A stretch of DNA of 64,000 bases from Bryobacterales bacterium. GTDB taxonomy: Bacteria; Acidobacteriota; Terriglobia; Bryobacterales; Bryobacteraceae. Shown here in pieces: positions 16,038 through 23,482 of this stretch (the first letter of the stretch is position 1; each line of letters begins with the position of its first letter). The notes beneath the pieces were generated by a model that worked only from the letters and a program-made list of their open reading frames with translations, made no database searches and was not told the origin of the DNA. Location of the stretch: contig CANFEY010000011.1 in the NCBI GenBank assembly GCA_947446025.1, positions 1 to 64,000 of the forward strand, in the 5' to 3' direction. Position numbers and translations under genes: made by a program.

Positions 16038-16214
16038 ATGAAAAAACTTCTGTTCGGAACGCTGTTCTTAGGTCTGAGCACGATGACGTTCGCGCGGGGT
16101 ACGCGCCACGGGTACGGAGACAAGCCAGTGTATTCGATGCCGGAACCGGGTGGGATCATCGAGCTAGGGGCATGCGCGGTGGGACTTACCGTTTGGGCAC
16201 GGCGCAGCCGGTAG
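16038..16214 (+). CDS. Miniature PEP-CTERM protein (58 aa), likely exosortase target
   Basis: ATG 16038 has GGAGG 10 nt upstream. A signal peptide (KKLLFGTLFLGLSTMTFA) is followed by only about 15 residues (RGTRHGYGDKPVYSM). Then come a PEP motif (MPEPGG), a hydrophobic segment (IIELGACAVGLTVWA) and a basic tail (RRSR). This is the complete tripartite PEP-CTERM sorting signal with almost no protein in front of it. The exosortase gene begins 30 nt downstream, so this is probably its dedicated substrate. After both cleavages a peptide of roughly 15-18 residues would remain. Confidence 0.8.
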   Translation: MKKLLFGTLFLGLSTMTFARGTRHGYGDKPVYSMPEPGGIIELGACAVGLTVWARRSR

Positions 16215-16244
16215 AAACACGCGGCCCGTAGAGACACGAGGAAG

Positions 16245-17099
16245 ATGAACCGCCGCCACCAAATCGCGCTTGGACTCTGGGTCGCCTCCCTGGCGGTCTT
16301 CGGAGGGGCCCTATCGCGGCTGGTGGCGTTGGCCTTACAGGACACGCGTTACGCGCACATCCTGCTGGTTCCCTTCATCAGTGCGTTTCTGGTGCGATTG
16401 CGCAAGCAGGAGATTCTGAGCCAAGCCCGCTATGATCCCCGCGCAGGAGCGCTAGTGGCAGTTGCCGGGCTAGGAGGCCTCGCGGCAGGGTTCCCCAACG
16501 CGGGCATGCTCACGGCGTGGATTGGAACCGCTGTTGCATGCTACGGCCTGCGGACCCTAAAGGCAGCAGCGTTTCCGGCAGCGTTTCTCGCGCTCTGCAT
16601 CCCGCCGCCGAGTGGCGCAATGGATCAACTGGTCGTCTTCCTGCAAAAGGCATCCGCCGACACCACCGCCGGTCTGCTTGACCTTACCGGCATCGCTTTC
16701 CAGCGCGAAGAATTCCGCTTTTCGCTGAATACTGTTGTGATTGAAGTAGCAGAGGAGTGTAGCGGAGTCCGCTCCTTCATGTCGATGCTGATAAGCGCCA
16801 TCCTCGCCGCCCACCTGCTCCTGCGCAACGGCTGGAACCAGGTTGGATTCGCCTTGCTGGCCATCCCCGTGGTGATCTTGAAGAATGCGGTGCGCATCAC
16901 CGGCATCACCTGGCTGGGCGTAAACGTCGACCAGGGATTCTTCACCGGCGAGTTGCACCGCTACAGCGGCATACCGTTTTCGCTTGTGGCGGTGGGTATC
17001 CTTGTACCCGTGCTCCTGGCCCTGCGCAAACTGGAACGCGCCCCGCTAAAAATCGACGCCCTGGGCGTCCGCCACGATCAGGTCGTGGTAAACCGGTAA
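16245..17099 (+). CDS. Exosortase (EpsH/Xrt family)
   Basis: A 284-residue polytopic transpeptidase-like enzyme that processes PEP-CTERM proteins at the membrane. The catalytic triad is in place: C172 in AEECSGVRSFMS, R217 in NAVRITG and H238 in ELHRYSG. It is close to the size of the core domain alone; no EpsI-like domain is fused. GAGGAAG precedes ATG 16245. The only PEP-CTERM protein seen in the window is the 58-residue gene immediately upstream. The last 54 nt overlap the 3' end of the opposite-strand hydrolase gene. Subtype not assigned. Confidence 0.93.
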   Translation: MNRRHQIALGLWVASLAVFGGALSRLVALALQDTRYAHILLVPFISAFLVRLRKQEILSQARYDPRAGALVAVAGLGGLAAGFPNAGMLTAWIGTAVACYGLRTLKAAAFPAAFLALCIPPPSGAMDQLVVFLQKASADTTAGLLDLTGIAFQREEFRFSLNTVVIEVAEECSGVRSFMSMLISAILAAHLLLRNGWNQVGFALLAIPVVILKNAVRITGITWLGVNVDQGFFTGELHRYSGIPFSLVAVGILVPVLLALRKLERAPLKIDALGVRHDQVVVNR

Positions 17100-18452
17100 G
17101 GACCAGCCCGTCTTTTCCAGCTCCTTGAGCCGCGCATCCACCTTCTTGACGTAGTTCGCCTTGCTCCCGTGCAGCTTCTTCATTTCTGCCTTCGGGATCG
17201 CGGTGGTGTACACGCTGAGGTTGCACAGCTGCTGGTTCGTCCCACCGGGCACCGCCGTATTGCGCGCCGTGTACTTGGCCACCGGCAGGTCCACATAGGG
17301 ATTGCGGATGCCGCCCTTGGCGTTGCCGTGTTCATCCAGCACCATCAGCGAACCGTCGTTGTTGGTGTTGCGGTCGATCAAAATACGATCCGCTCTGGGC
17401 GGCACGATGCCCTGATCCACCCAGCGCAGCAGGTGATGCAGCGCCACGGACATGTAGGCTTCCAAGGGATAGTTGCTCAGTGGGTTCACGCAGTCGCTCT
17501 GCTTCAAGCGCGGCTGATTGTTGCGGGCATCCAGGTGCCCCATGCCGGCGAATTCGTAGTTGCGGTACTGGTCGCCCGGAGCGTCGCCGTCCTGCCGGTT
17601 GGTGGCGATGTTCTCCTGCTCATGCTGCGTCGGCACCTGAATCAGTGGCACGTCCACCTTCATGATCACGGAGCCGTTCGAGGTCGGCATGAAGCCATCG
17701 TAGATGTGCTGCATGTCCGGCGTCCGGAACACCATGTGCGCGGGCAGGTAGTTGGTCAGAACCGCCGAACTGGCCGAGGTCCCGAACAGCACCATCTTGC
17801 GCACTGGCAACCCGGCCAGCGGACCGGTCTTGCTGCGCACCAGCGAACCCACCTGCGCCAGAATCTCATTCACCTGGTCATTGGACATCGTCAGATCCGC
17901 GTAACGCTCACGATTCACGCCTAGCGGCATGGACGGGCCGCTGGTCAGAATCTCCGCCGCGATGTGCCCCGACGTCATCAGGTAAATCGAGTTGTACTCA
18001 AACCCGTGCGCATTGCCCGCCGGATGCATCGATTCGGCCAGGACCAAGCCGGAGAACTTCGCGTTGTCCGACGGCCGGCGGATCACCAGCCGCGTCTTGT
18101 ACGGCTTGCTGTTCGCCGTGCCGGTGACGAAATACTCGTCGGTGTCGTATTTGTAGAACTTGGTGTCACGCCCCGGCCACTGGCCCACCGAGGAGTCGTA
18201 CATCACGCCCGGCCCCGTGATCTTCGCCGAAAGCGCCGGCATGGGAACAGCGGTCGGCTGCGTAGGCAGCGGCGCCGCGGGAACGCCCTTGGGCCCGCCG
18301 CCCTTCCCGGCTCCGCCGCCGAATTCGCCTCCACCCGGCGCGCCACCCTTGCCCTGCGGCGCTTGCGCACTCATTGGCTCTTGCAGGGAGAAAATCGCGG
18401 CAGCCGCCGTGAGCAACACGATCCCGAACATCGACGAATTCTTCTTCAACAT
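17046..18452 (-). CDS. Secreted alpha/beta-hydrolase-domain protein (PF20091-like)
   Basis: A 468-residue protein with an N-terminal signal (MFGIVLLTAAAAIFSL) and a Gly-rich low-complexity segment (about residues 33-55). The core resembles the large uncharacterised alpha/beta hydrolase family of the gene at 58089. Shared traits are KPYKTRLVIRRPSDNAKFSG, VLAESMHPAGNAHGFEYN and a nucleophile-elbow-like VLFGTSASSAVLTNYL, with a late GMGHLDAR His. Substrate unknown. It lies 33 nt downstream of the amidohydrolase gene on the same strand and overlaps the exosortase gene tail-to-tail by 54 nt. Confidence 0.8.
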   Translation of the reverse strand: MLKKNSSMFGIVLLTAAAAIFSLQEPMSAQAPQGKGGAPGGGEFGGGAGKGGGPKGVPAAPLPTQPTAVPMPALSAKITGPGVMYDSSVGQWPGRDTKFYKYDTDEYFVTGTANSKPYKTRLVIRRPSDNAKFSGLVLAESMHPAGNAHGFEYNSIYLMTSGHIAAEILTSGPSMPLGVNRERYADLTMSNDQVNEILAQVGSLVRSKTGPLAGLPVRKMVLFGTSASSAVLTNYLPAHMVFRTPDMQHIYDGFMPTSNGSVIMKVDVPLIQVPTQHEQENIATNRQDGDAPGDQYRNYEFAGMGHLDARNNQPRLKQSDCVNPLSNYPLEAYMSVALHHLLRWVDQGIVPPRADRILIDRNTNNDGSLMVLDEHGNAKGGIRNPYVDLPVAKYTARNTAVPGGTNQQLCNLSVYTTAIPKAEMKKLHGSKANYVKKVDARLKELEKTGWSLPVYHDLIVADAQGVDF

Positions 18453-18485
18453 GGTTCCTCTTTCAGTCGCTGCTTATGATCCGCG

Positions 18486-19646
18486 CTAAAGCTTCTCCAC
18501 CACTACCTTGCCGCCTTTGACCACCAACTTGGTCCGCAGCCAATTCCAGTAGCCTTCCATCGGGTTCCCGTCCAGCAGAATGATGTCGGCGAGCTTCCCC
18601 GGCTCCAGCGTCCCCAGTTGGTCGCCCATCTGAATGTAGGATGCCGTGTTCGGACCCATCATCTTCACCAGGTCCTGCATGGAGAACATCGCGTTGAGAA
18701 TCTTCAACTCATGATCGAGTCCGGCCAGCGGATCGTACGTCGTATCCGTGCAGTAACCCAGCACCGCGCCCGCGTCCCAGATAGTGCGCGCGTTCACGGG
18801 CATGTAACCGGCTTCTTCACCCAACCGCACGCCGTCCACGATTCCTTGCGGCCACTGCTTGCCGTCGCGAAAACGAGCCTGGTTGTCGGTGGCGAACACA
18901 CCAAACACCGGCGTCCCGAAGCCCACCGTGCCCAGCACCTTCGTGCCGGCAGCCGCCACCTTCGCCGCGGCTTCCTTACTCACCCAATCTTTGTTTGGAA
19001 GGTGGACCAGCAGGGGCACACCCGCGTCCACCGCCGCGAGCATCGCGCTGGAGCTGACGGCGTGGACCTGGATCACGACACCGGCCTTCTTGCCTTCATC
19101 GACGATGGCTTTGAGGGTTTCGATTTCTTTTTCGCTGGGGCCGGGAATGGGGGTGAGGGAGATTTCGCCCGTGAACTTGACGCCTTGAGCAGCCAGCTTG
19201 CGGATCTCGGCGCGGGCGGCGTCGGGGGTGAGGTTGAGAGCGACTCTGCCGCTCGGGATGATGCGGGGTCCGTTGATCACGCCCTGCTCGATGTGGTCGC
19301 GCAGAGTGATATTGCCCTCCGCCGGACCACCGCCGGAGAGGATCGTCGTATAACCCGCCTCCAGCAACGCCTGCATCTGGGCCTTTTCGTTGGGCCCGGT
19401 GTTGATGTGCCGGTGACCGTCGATAAACCCAGGCATGGCGGACATGCCCTTGGCGTCAATCACACGCCCGGCAGTGGACGCCGGAGCGCCCGCCGCCACC
19501 GACGCGATTTTCCCGCCCCGCACTACGATCGATCCGCGCTCAATCACCGTGCCGTTGCCAGCCACAATACGCGCGTTGGTGATCGTAAGGTCTTGGGCAA
19601 TGGCCGGCATCAAGCCCGCCAGCAGTGCGAACGCGAGTTGTCTCAT
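18486..19646 (-). CDS. Secreted amidohydrolase-family protein
   Basis: From ATG 19646 (MRQLAFALLAGLMPAIAQ, a clear signal peptide) this is a 386-residue metal-dependent amidohydrolase. Metal ligands are in GFIDGHRHIN (HxH), the His of IQVHAVSSS and the late Asp of YCTDTTYDP. The N-terminal beta sandwich (ITNARIVAGNGTVIERGSIVV) and the end (LEPGKLADIILLDGNP, then VKGGKVV) are typical of imidazolonepropionase-like enzymes. Substrate unknown. It lies 13 nt downstream of the DUF6152 gene, so the two are probably co-transcribed. Confidence 0.88.
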   Translation of the reverse strand: MRQLAFALLAGLMPAIAQDLTITNARIVAGNGTVIERGSIVVRGGKIASVAAGAPASTAGRVIDAKGMSAMPGFIDGHRHINTGPNEKAQMQALLEAGYTTILSGGGPAEGNITLRDHIEQGVINGPRIIPSGRVALNLTPDAARAEIRKLAAQGVKFTGEISLTPIPGPSEKEIETLKAIVDEGKKAGVVIQVHAVSSSAMLAAVDAGVPLLVHLPNKDWVSKEAAAKVAAAGTKVLGTVGFGTPVFGVFATDNQARFRDGKQWPQGIVDGVRLGEEAGYMPVNARTIWDAGAVLGYCTDTTYDPLAGLDHELKILNAMFSMQDLVKMMGPNTASYIQMGDQLGTLEPGKLADIILLDGNPMEGYWNWLRTKLVVKGGKVVVEKL

Positions 19647-19659
19647 TTCGTGCTTGGCC

Positions 19660-20061
19660 TTACTTGGCCTTAGCGTCGCCTTCCGACGACCCTGCAAAAA
19701 GACGCTTGCCGTCCGCGGTGGAGACAGTACGGGCGTTGACAGTCTTCGACCCGTCCTTGGACATGGTGCCGTCAACCGTGATCATGGCACCCTTCTGCAC
19801 GGAGTTAACCGACCAGCCGTTGCGGCGCAACGCGTTCGGAGCTCCGCCTTCGATCTGCCATGCGGTTGTTACGCCCTTTTCATCCTTGACGTCCATATAG
19901 ATCCACATATGCGGATTCATGAACTCTACCTTCGTCACCGTGCCTTTGAGCGTGATCGGCTTGTTGCGGTCGAACTCGGCGTCAAAAGAATGGTGCGCGA
20001 ACGTGGCGGCGGCGCTCGAAAGCAGCAGGGCGGCAAGCGGGAGGATGCGATTCAGTTTCAT
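19660..20061 (-). CDS. DUF6152-family secreted protein
   Basis: ATG 20061 gives a 133-residue protein with a signal peptide (MKLNRILPLAALLLSSAAATFA) followed directly by HHSFDAEFD. The HHSF start, ITLKGTVTKVEFMNPHMWIY and GAPNALRRNGW mark the DUF6152 family, which is abundant in soil bacteria and has an OB-like beta structure. Function unknown. It lies divergent from the gene at 20155 across 93 nt that should hold both promoters. Confidence 0.85.
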   Translation of the reverse strand: MKLNRILPLAALLLSSAAATFAHHSFDAEFDRNKPITLKGTVTKVEFMNPHMWIYMDVKDEKGVTTAWQIEGGAPNALRRNGWSVNSVQKGAMITVDGTMSKDGSKTVNARTVSTADGKRLFAGSSEGDAKAK

Positions 20062-20154
20062 GGGGCGTCTCCTGTAATAAGGACTAGCGATCAGCAAAAG
20101 TATACGCCACAACCCATTTCTGGGGCAAGGGCCATTGTGGTAGCATTTACTCCG

Positions 20155-20958
20155 ATGCGGTCCAGAATCCTCCAACCCACGATGGCACTTTGCGCCGGAT
20201 TCGCGGCGTTCGCCCTGCTGATTGCCGCCCCTCTTCCGGGCCGGGCCCAGACGAAAGGGAAAGCCTCCACCAAGGCCGTCCCCCGCCTGCCCAACGGCAA
20301 GCCGGACCTGACCGGCGTGTGGGATCACCCGCGCGTCGGCGACTTCTCTAAAAACTTTCAGGGATGCGTCGCGAACACGCCGGGGTGTACCGCCACCGCC
20401 GAGACCACCGAGTTCCCCTGGACCCCCGCCGGTAAGGCCGCTTTTGATGTGAAGGAAAAGTTCGATTACGGCGTCCACTGCCTGCCCTGGGGTTACGTGC
20501 GCAGCTGGGGCACGCCGTATCCGCTGGAACTCATCCAAAAAGACCACCGTCTGGCCGTTTTGTTCGAGCAGAACAAGTGGTTCCACGTCATCCCCACCGA
20601 CGGGCGAAAGCTGGTGGTGGAAGTGCCCACCTGGATGGGAACTTCGGTGGGCCACTGGGAAGGCGACACCTTAGTAGTTGAAACCGAGGGCACCAACGGC
20701 AAGACCTGGATCGACACCGCCGAACATCCGCACAGCGACGCGTTGCGCATCGTGGAACGCTTTGACCGCGTCGACTACGACCATATCCGCCACCAGGTGA
20801 CCATCACGGATTCCAAGTTCCTCACCAAGTCCATGACCAACACTTCCATCCTGGTGCTGGCCCCGCCCGGACTGGAGCTTTACGAATACTCCTGCGAAGA
20901 GAACAACAAGGAAATCATGGACGGCCACATCAAGGACGAATTTACGTCCCGCAAGTAA
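20155..20958 (+). CDS. Secreted hypothetical protein with PNGKPDLTGVW motif
   Basis: A 267-residue exported protein (signal LCAGFAAFALLIAAPLPGRA). RLPNGKPDLTGVWDHP opens a large uncharacterised family common in Acidobacteriota and often found with DUF6152 genes, as here. Further conserved pieces are YPLELIQKDHRLAVLFE, GHWEGDTLVVET and LRIVERFDRVDYDHIRHQVT, suggesting a mostly beta fold. It ends 3 nt from the stop of the opposite-strand haem protein gene. No activity can be given. Confidence 0.85.
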   Translation: MRSRILQPTMALCAGFAAFALLIAAPLPGRAQTKGKASTKAVPRLPNGKPDLTGVWDHPRVGDFSKNFQGCVANTPGCTATAETTEFPWTPAGKAAFDVKEKFDYGVHCLPWGYVRSWGTPYPLELIQKDHRLAVLFEQNKWFHVIPTDGRKLVVEVPTWMGTSVGHWEGDTLVVETEGTNGKTWIDTAEHPHSDALRIVERFDRVDYDHIRHQVTITDSKFLTKSMTNTSILVLAPPGLELYEYSCEENNKEIMDGHIKDEFTSRK

Positions 20959-20961
20959 CCG

Positions 20962-21411
20962 TCACTGGAACATCTTCTGCTTTTCCTCACCCACGGACTG
21001 CGGTCCCAGGGTTTTCTCCGCGCCGTCAATCAGCGCCTTGATTTCAGCATCGCTGAGCTTGGCCTCCGGGTGCATCGGCAAGTAGACTCCGGGAGGCATG
21101 TCCCCGTGGCTCACCTCATCGGCGACGTCCTTGGCGTGGCGCGAAGGCCGGTCCCACTGGGAAAAGTTCAAGTGTTCGCGCCCCCCGTCCACATCGTTCT
21201 GGACCAGCCAGGACACCGGCGCTACATTCGAATACCAGGGCCACACGGTTTCATTGCTGTGGCAATCAAAGCAAGCCCGCTTGAACAGCCCCCGCGTCTC
21301 CGGCGAATTCCAAGTCGGCTCCGCCGTCACCGGGGAATTTTCGTGACTGCGACCGTAAGGAATGACCTGGATCGCAACCGCGGCCAGCAGGACCCACTTG
21401 AGACGTTTCAT
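20962..21411 (-). CDS. Cytochrome-c-type haem-binding domain protein
   Basis: From ATG 21411 (MKRLKWVLLAAVAIQVIPYG, signal or anchor) this is a 149-residue protein. One c-type haem site is visible (RACFDCHSNET), followed by WPWYSNVAPVSWLVQNDVDG and HGDMPPGVYLPMHPEAKLSD, the pattern of the Haem_bd family (PF14376). Met in DMPPG or PMHP could be the axial ligand. It probably carries electrons in the periplasm. It sits alone, tail-to-tail with the preceding gene. Confidence 0.88.
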   Translation of the reverse strand: MKRLKWVLLAAVAIQVIPYGRSHENSPVTAEPTWNSPETRGLFKRACFDCHSNETVWPWYSNVAPVSWLVQNDVDGGREHLNFSQWDRPSRHAKDVADEVSHGDMPPGVYLPMHPEAKLSDAEIKALIDGAEKTLGPQSVGEEKQKMFQ

Positions 21412-21433
21412 TGTCCTCCAGCATATCAGTGGG

Positions 21434-21450
21434 GCGGGATGCCATCCCGC
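21434..21450. repeat. Short perfect hairpin in a divergent intergenic region
   Basis: GCGGGAT-GCC-ATCCCGC, 7-bp arms with a 3-nt loop, in the 178-nt gap between the haem protein and tolQ genes. It lies within GTGGGGCGGGATGCCATC, which looks like a fragment of the short dispersed GC-rich repeats seen in Solibacter-type genomes. Confidence 0.55.
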
Positions 21451-21532
21451 AAGCAGGTTGGCAACCGGCTCTTGCCCGAGTGGATCGCAGAACGCCACCC
21501 CGCTGCGAATCCGTCCTCTAAACATTTTTCCC

Positions 21533-21563
21533 TTGCATGTTTCAGGGCCTCCCAGCGTACAAT
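21533..21563 (+). promoter_or_regulatory. Candidate promoter of the tol-pal operon
   Basis: TTGCAT (21533-21538) and TACAAT (21558-21563) are separated by 19 bp, placing the start near 21570, about 20 nt before the tolQ start codon. Confidence 0.45.
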
Positions 21564-21589
21564 GAGGGAATGGGAGTAGCCGAATCTCT

Positions 21590-22264
21590 TTGACACCCGT
21601 GCTCGCGCAAGTGGACTTCTGGGGGATGATCGCCGGCTCCGGCCCCGTCCCCCTCGCCGTAATGGCTACCCTCCTCGGCTTCTCCATCCTTTCCTTCACC
21701 ATCTTCTTCTCCAAATTCGGAGCCTTCCGCAAAGCCGCCGAAGCCAACGCCCGCTTCCTCCGCGCCTTCCGCAAAACCCCGCGCATGGACGCCATCGCCG
21801 CCGCCACGGAGCAATACAAGGCCGCCCCCCTCGCCGCCGTGTTTGACTCCGGCTACACCGAAGTCTGCCGCCAGGTGAACGCTCGCTCCACTGTCACCAA
21901 CCTGCTCTCGCTCGAGCGCAGCCTCCAACTCGGCATTAGCGAAGAAATTGGCCGCCTCGAAAAAAACATGTCCTGGCTCGCCACCACCGCCGCCGTCGCC
22001 CCCTTCATCGGCCTGCTGGGAACCGTGGTCGGCATCATCGACGCCTTCCAAGTCCTCGGAGCCGGCGGCGCGGGCGGCATCTCACAGGTCGGACCCGGCC
22101 TCAGCGAAGCCCTCTTCACCACCGCGCTGGGCCTCTTCGCCGCCATCCCCGCCGCCATCATGTATAACTACTTCGGCAACTCCATCAAGGAAATGGGCCA
22201 GCGCATGGACGACTTTTCCCTCGAATTCCTCAACCTCACCGAACGGAATTTCGGCGAGCAGTAA
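21590..22264 (+). CDS. tolQ: TolQ, Tol-Pal proton-channel subunit
   Basis: A 224-residue MotA/TolQ/ExbB protein with three membrane segments (about residues 13-35, 133-155 and 170-190). With TolR it uses proton flow to energise the Tol-Pal system for outer-membrane constriction at division. GTVVGIIDAFQVLG, GGISQVGPGLSEALFTTALGL and AIPAAIMYNYF are family signatures. The start is TTG 21590, since no in-frame ATG precedes the conserved AQVDFWGMI. First gene of the operon tolQ-tolR-tolA-tolB-pal-cpoB. Confidence 0.92.
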   Translation: MTPVLAQVDFWGMIAGSGPVPLAVMATLLGFSILSFTIFFSKFGAFRKAAEANARFLRAFRKTPRMDAIAAATEQYKAAPLAAVFDSGYTEVCRQVNARSTVTNLLSLERSLQLGISEEIGRLEKNMSWLATTAAVAPFIGLLGTVVGIIDAFQVLGAGGAGGISQVGPGLSEALFTTALGLFAAIPAAIMYNYFGNSIKEMGQRMDDFSLEFLNLTERNFGEQ

Positions 22265-22277
22265 TATATAGGTAACG

Positions 22278-22715
22278 ATGGCCTTCTCCGGCATGAGTTC
22301 GAACAGCGCGCGCGGGCGAGGACGCTGGCGCGGCGGCTCCAGCATGTCCGAAATGAACGTCGTGCCTCTTGTCGACGTGGTGCTGGTGCTGCTCATCATC
22401 TTCATGGTCACCGCCAGCGCCATGGAGTTCGGCCACGATATCCAGGTCCCCAACGTCAAACAATCATCCAGCTCCCTCGAAGACGCCCCCATCATCGAAA
22501 TCGGCAAGAGCGGTGACATCTACATCAAGACCCAAAAGGTCAACATCAACTCGCTGGCCTCGGAAATCCAGAGCCAGTACAAAAACGCGAAAAACGTCTA
22601 CGTCCGCGCCGACAAGAGCGTCCGCTGGGACGCCGTGGCCCAGGTGCTTTCCGCATTGGGCCCTTCTAAACTGGGCGTAAAGATGGTAACCAAGTCAGAG
22701 AACATCGGGAAGTGA
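22278..22715 (+). CDS. tolR: TolR/ExbD-family protein
   Basis: A 145-residue protein with one membrane segment. MNVVPLVDVVLVLLIIFMV includes D33, the proton-carrying aspartate of TolR/ExbD. The periplasmic domain (VRADKSVRWDAVAQVLSAL) follows. The N-terminus has an R/G-rich stretch (SARGRGRWRGG) before the usual MSEMNVVPL start, so the second Met (MSEM) may be the real start. It lies 13 nt after tolQ and overlaps the next gene by 4 nt. Confidence 0.9.
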   Translation: MAFSGMSSNSARGRGRWRGGSSMSEMNVVPLVDVVLVLLIIFMVTASAMEFGHDIQVPNVKQSSSSLEDAPIIEIGKSGDIYIKTQKVNINSLASEIQSQYKNAKNVYVRADKSVRWDAVAQVLSALGPSKLGVKMVTKSENIGK

Positions 22716-23482
22716 CGATGACAGCGGACGCGGCCATGCTCGACCAACCGGACAACGTGCGCGGAGCATTTACCCAGTCCGTCGCCTTTCACGTCGCGAT
22801 CATCGGCGGCCTAACGCTCTACGCCTATCTCCATCGCTCCGTCATCCTGGGCGACCCCGACGCCGGCGCCAAAGCAGTCGGCGTGACGGCAGTCGACAAA
22901 ATCCCAGTGCCCACCCGAGGCCCCAAGAACCCCGTCGCCAACGACTCTAACTCCGAACTCCCGCAGGAGATTGCCAAGCCCACACCCAAAGAAGCCCGTG
23001 AGCCGGAACCCGAAAAAGCCGAAGCCCTCCTTCCCCCGGATCGCAAGCAGCCCCTCGTACCCAAAGCCCGGCTGAAAAGCTTCACCGATATCGAAAAGAA
23101 CCAACTCACCTCCCGGTCTCCGCAAGCCGCCTCCAGCCCCCTCTTTTCTCCGCCCGCCGGCAGCAACCTCATCAACTCCGGCGACAACGGAGCACTCGGA
23201 ACCCGCTTCGGAGCCTACGCCGCCCGCATCAAGGAACTGACCACCCAAAACTGGCACCGTGAGGACATCGACAGCTCCGTCGCAAACGCCCCGCCCGTCA
23301 CCATCCGCTTCGACATCCTGCGCGACGGCCGCGCAACCAACGTCCAGTTGATCCGCCGCAGCAATATATCCACCCTGGACCTTTCTGTGCAGAACGCCAT
23401 ACTGGCCCGCTACCCTGCCCTGCCCGCTGAATACGAAGGCGGTTCGGTCACCATCACCTACACATTCGAGTACAAACGATGA
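22712..23482 (+). CDS. TolA/TonB-type periplasmic linker protein
   Basis: A 256-residue protein from GTG 22712 (ATG 22718 also possible). It has one N-terminal membrane anchor (FTQSVAFHVAIIGGLTLYAY), a Pro/Lys/Glu-rich spacer (about residues 60-140) and a C-terminal TonB-C-like domain (VTIRFDILRDGRATNVQLIR, then TLDLSVQNAILARYPALP). In this operon it should act as TolA, linking TolQR to TolB and Pal. The long helical domain of E. coli TolA is missing. GTGA overlap with tolR and ATGA overlap with tolB. Confidence 0.85.
   Translation: MTMTADAAMLDQPDNVRGAFTQSVAFHVAIIGGLTLYAYLHRSVILGDPDAGAKAVGVTAVDKIPVPTRGPKNPVANDSNSELPQEIAKPTPKEAREPEPEKAEALLPPDRKQPLVPKARLKSFTDIEKNQLTSRSPQAASSPLFSPPAGSNLINSGDNGALGTRFGAYAARIKELTTQNWHREDIDSSVANAPPVTIRFDILRDGRATNVQLIRRSNISTLDLSVQNAILARYPALPAEYEGGSVTITYTFEYKR

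Noticed and set aside
16038-17099. Archaeal-type or Gram-positive sortase reading of the 16.2 kb enzyme
   Set aside because: Membrane topology and the ECSGVRS, NAVRI and LHRYSG motifs are those of exosortases.
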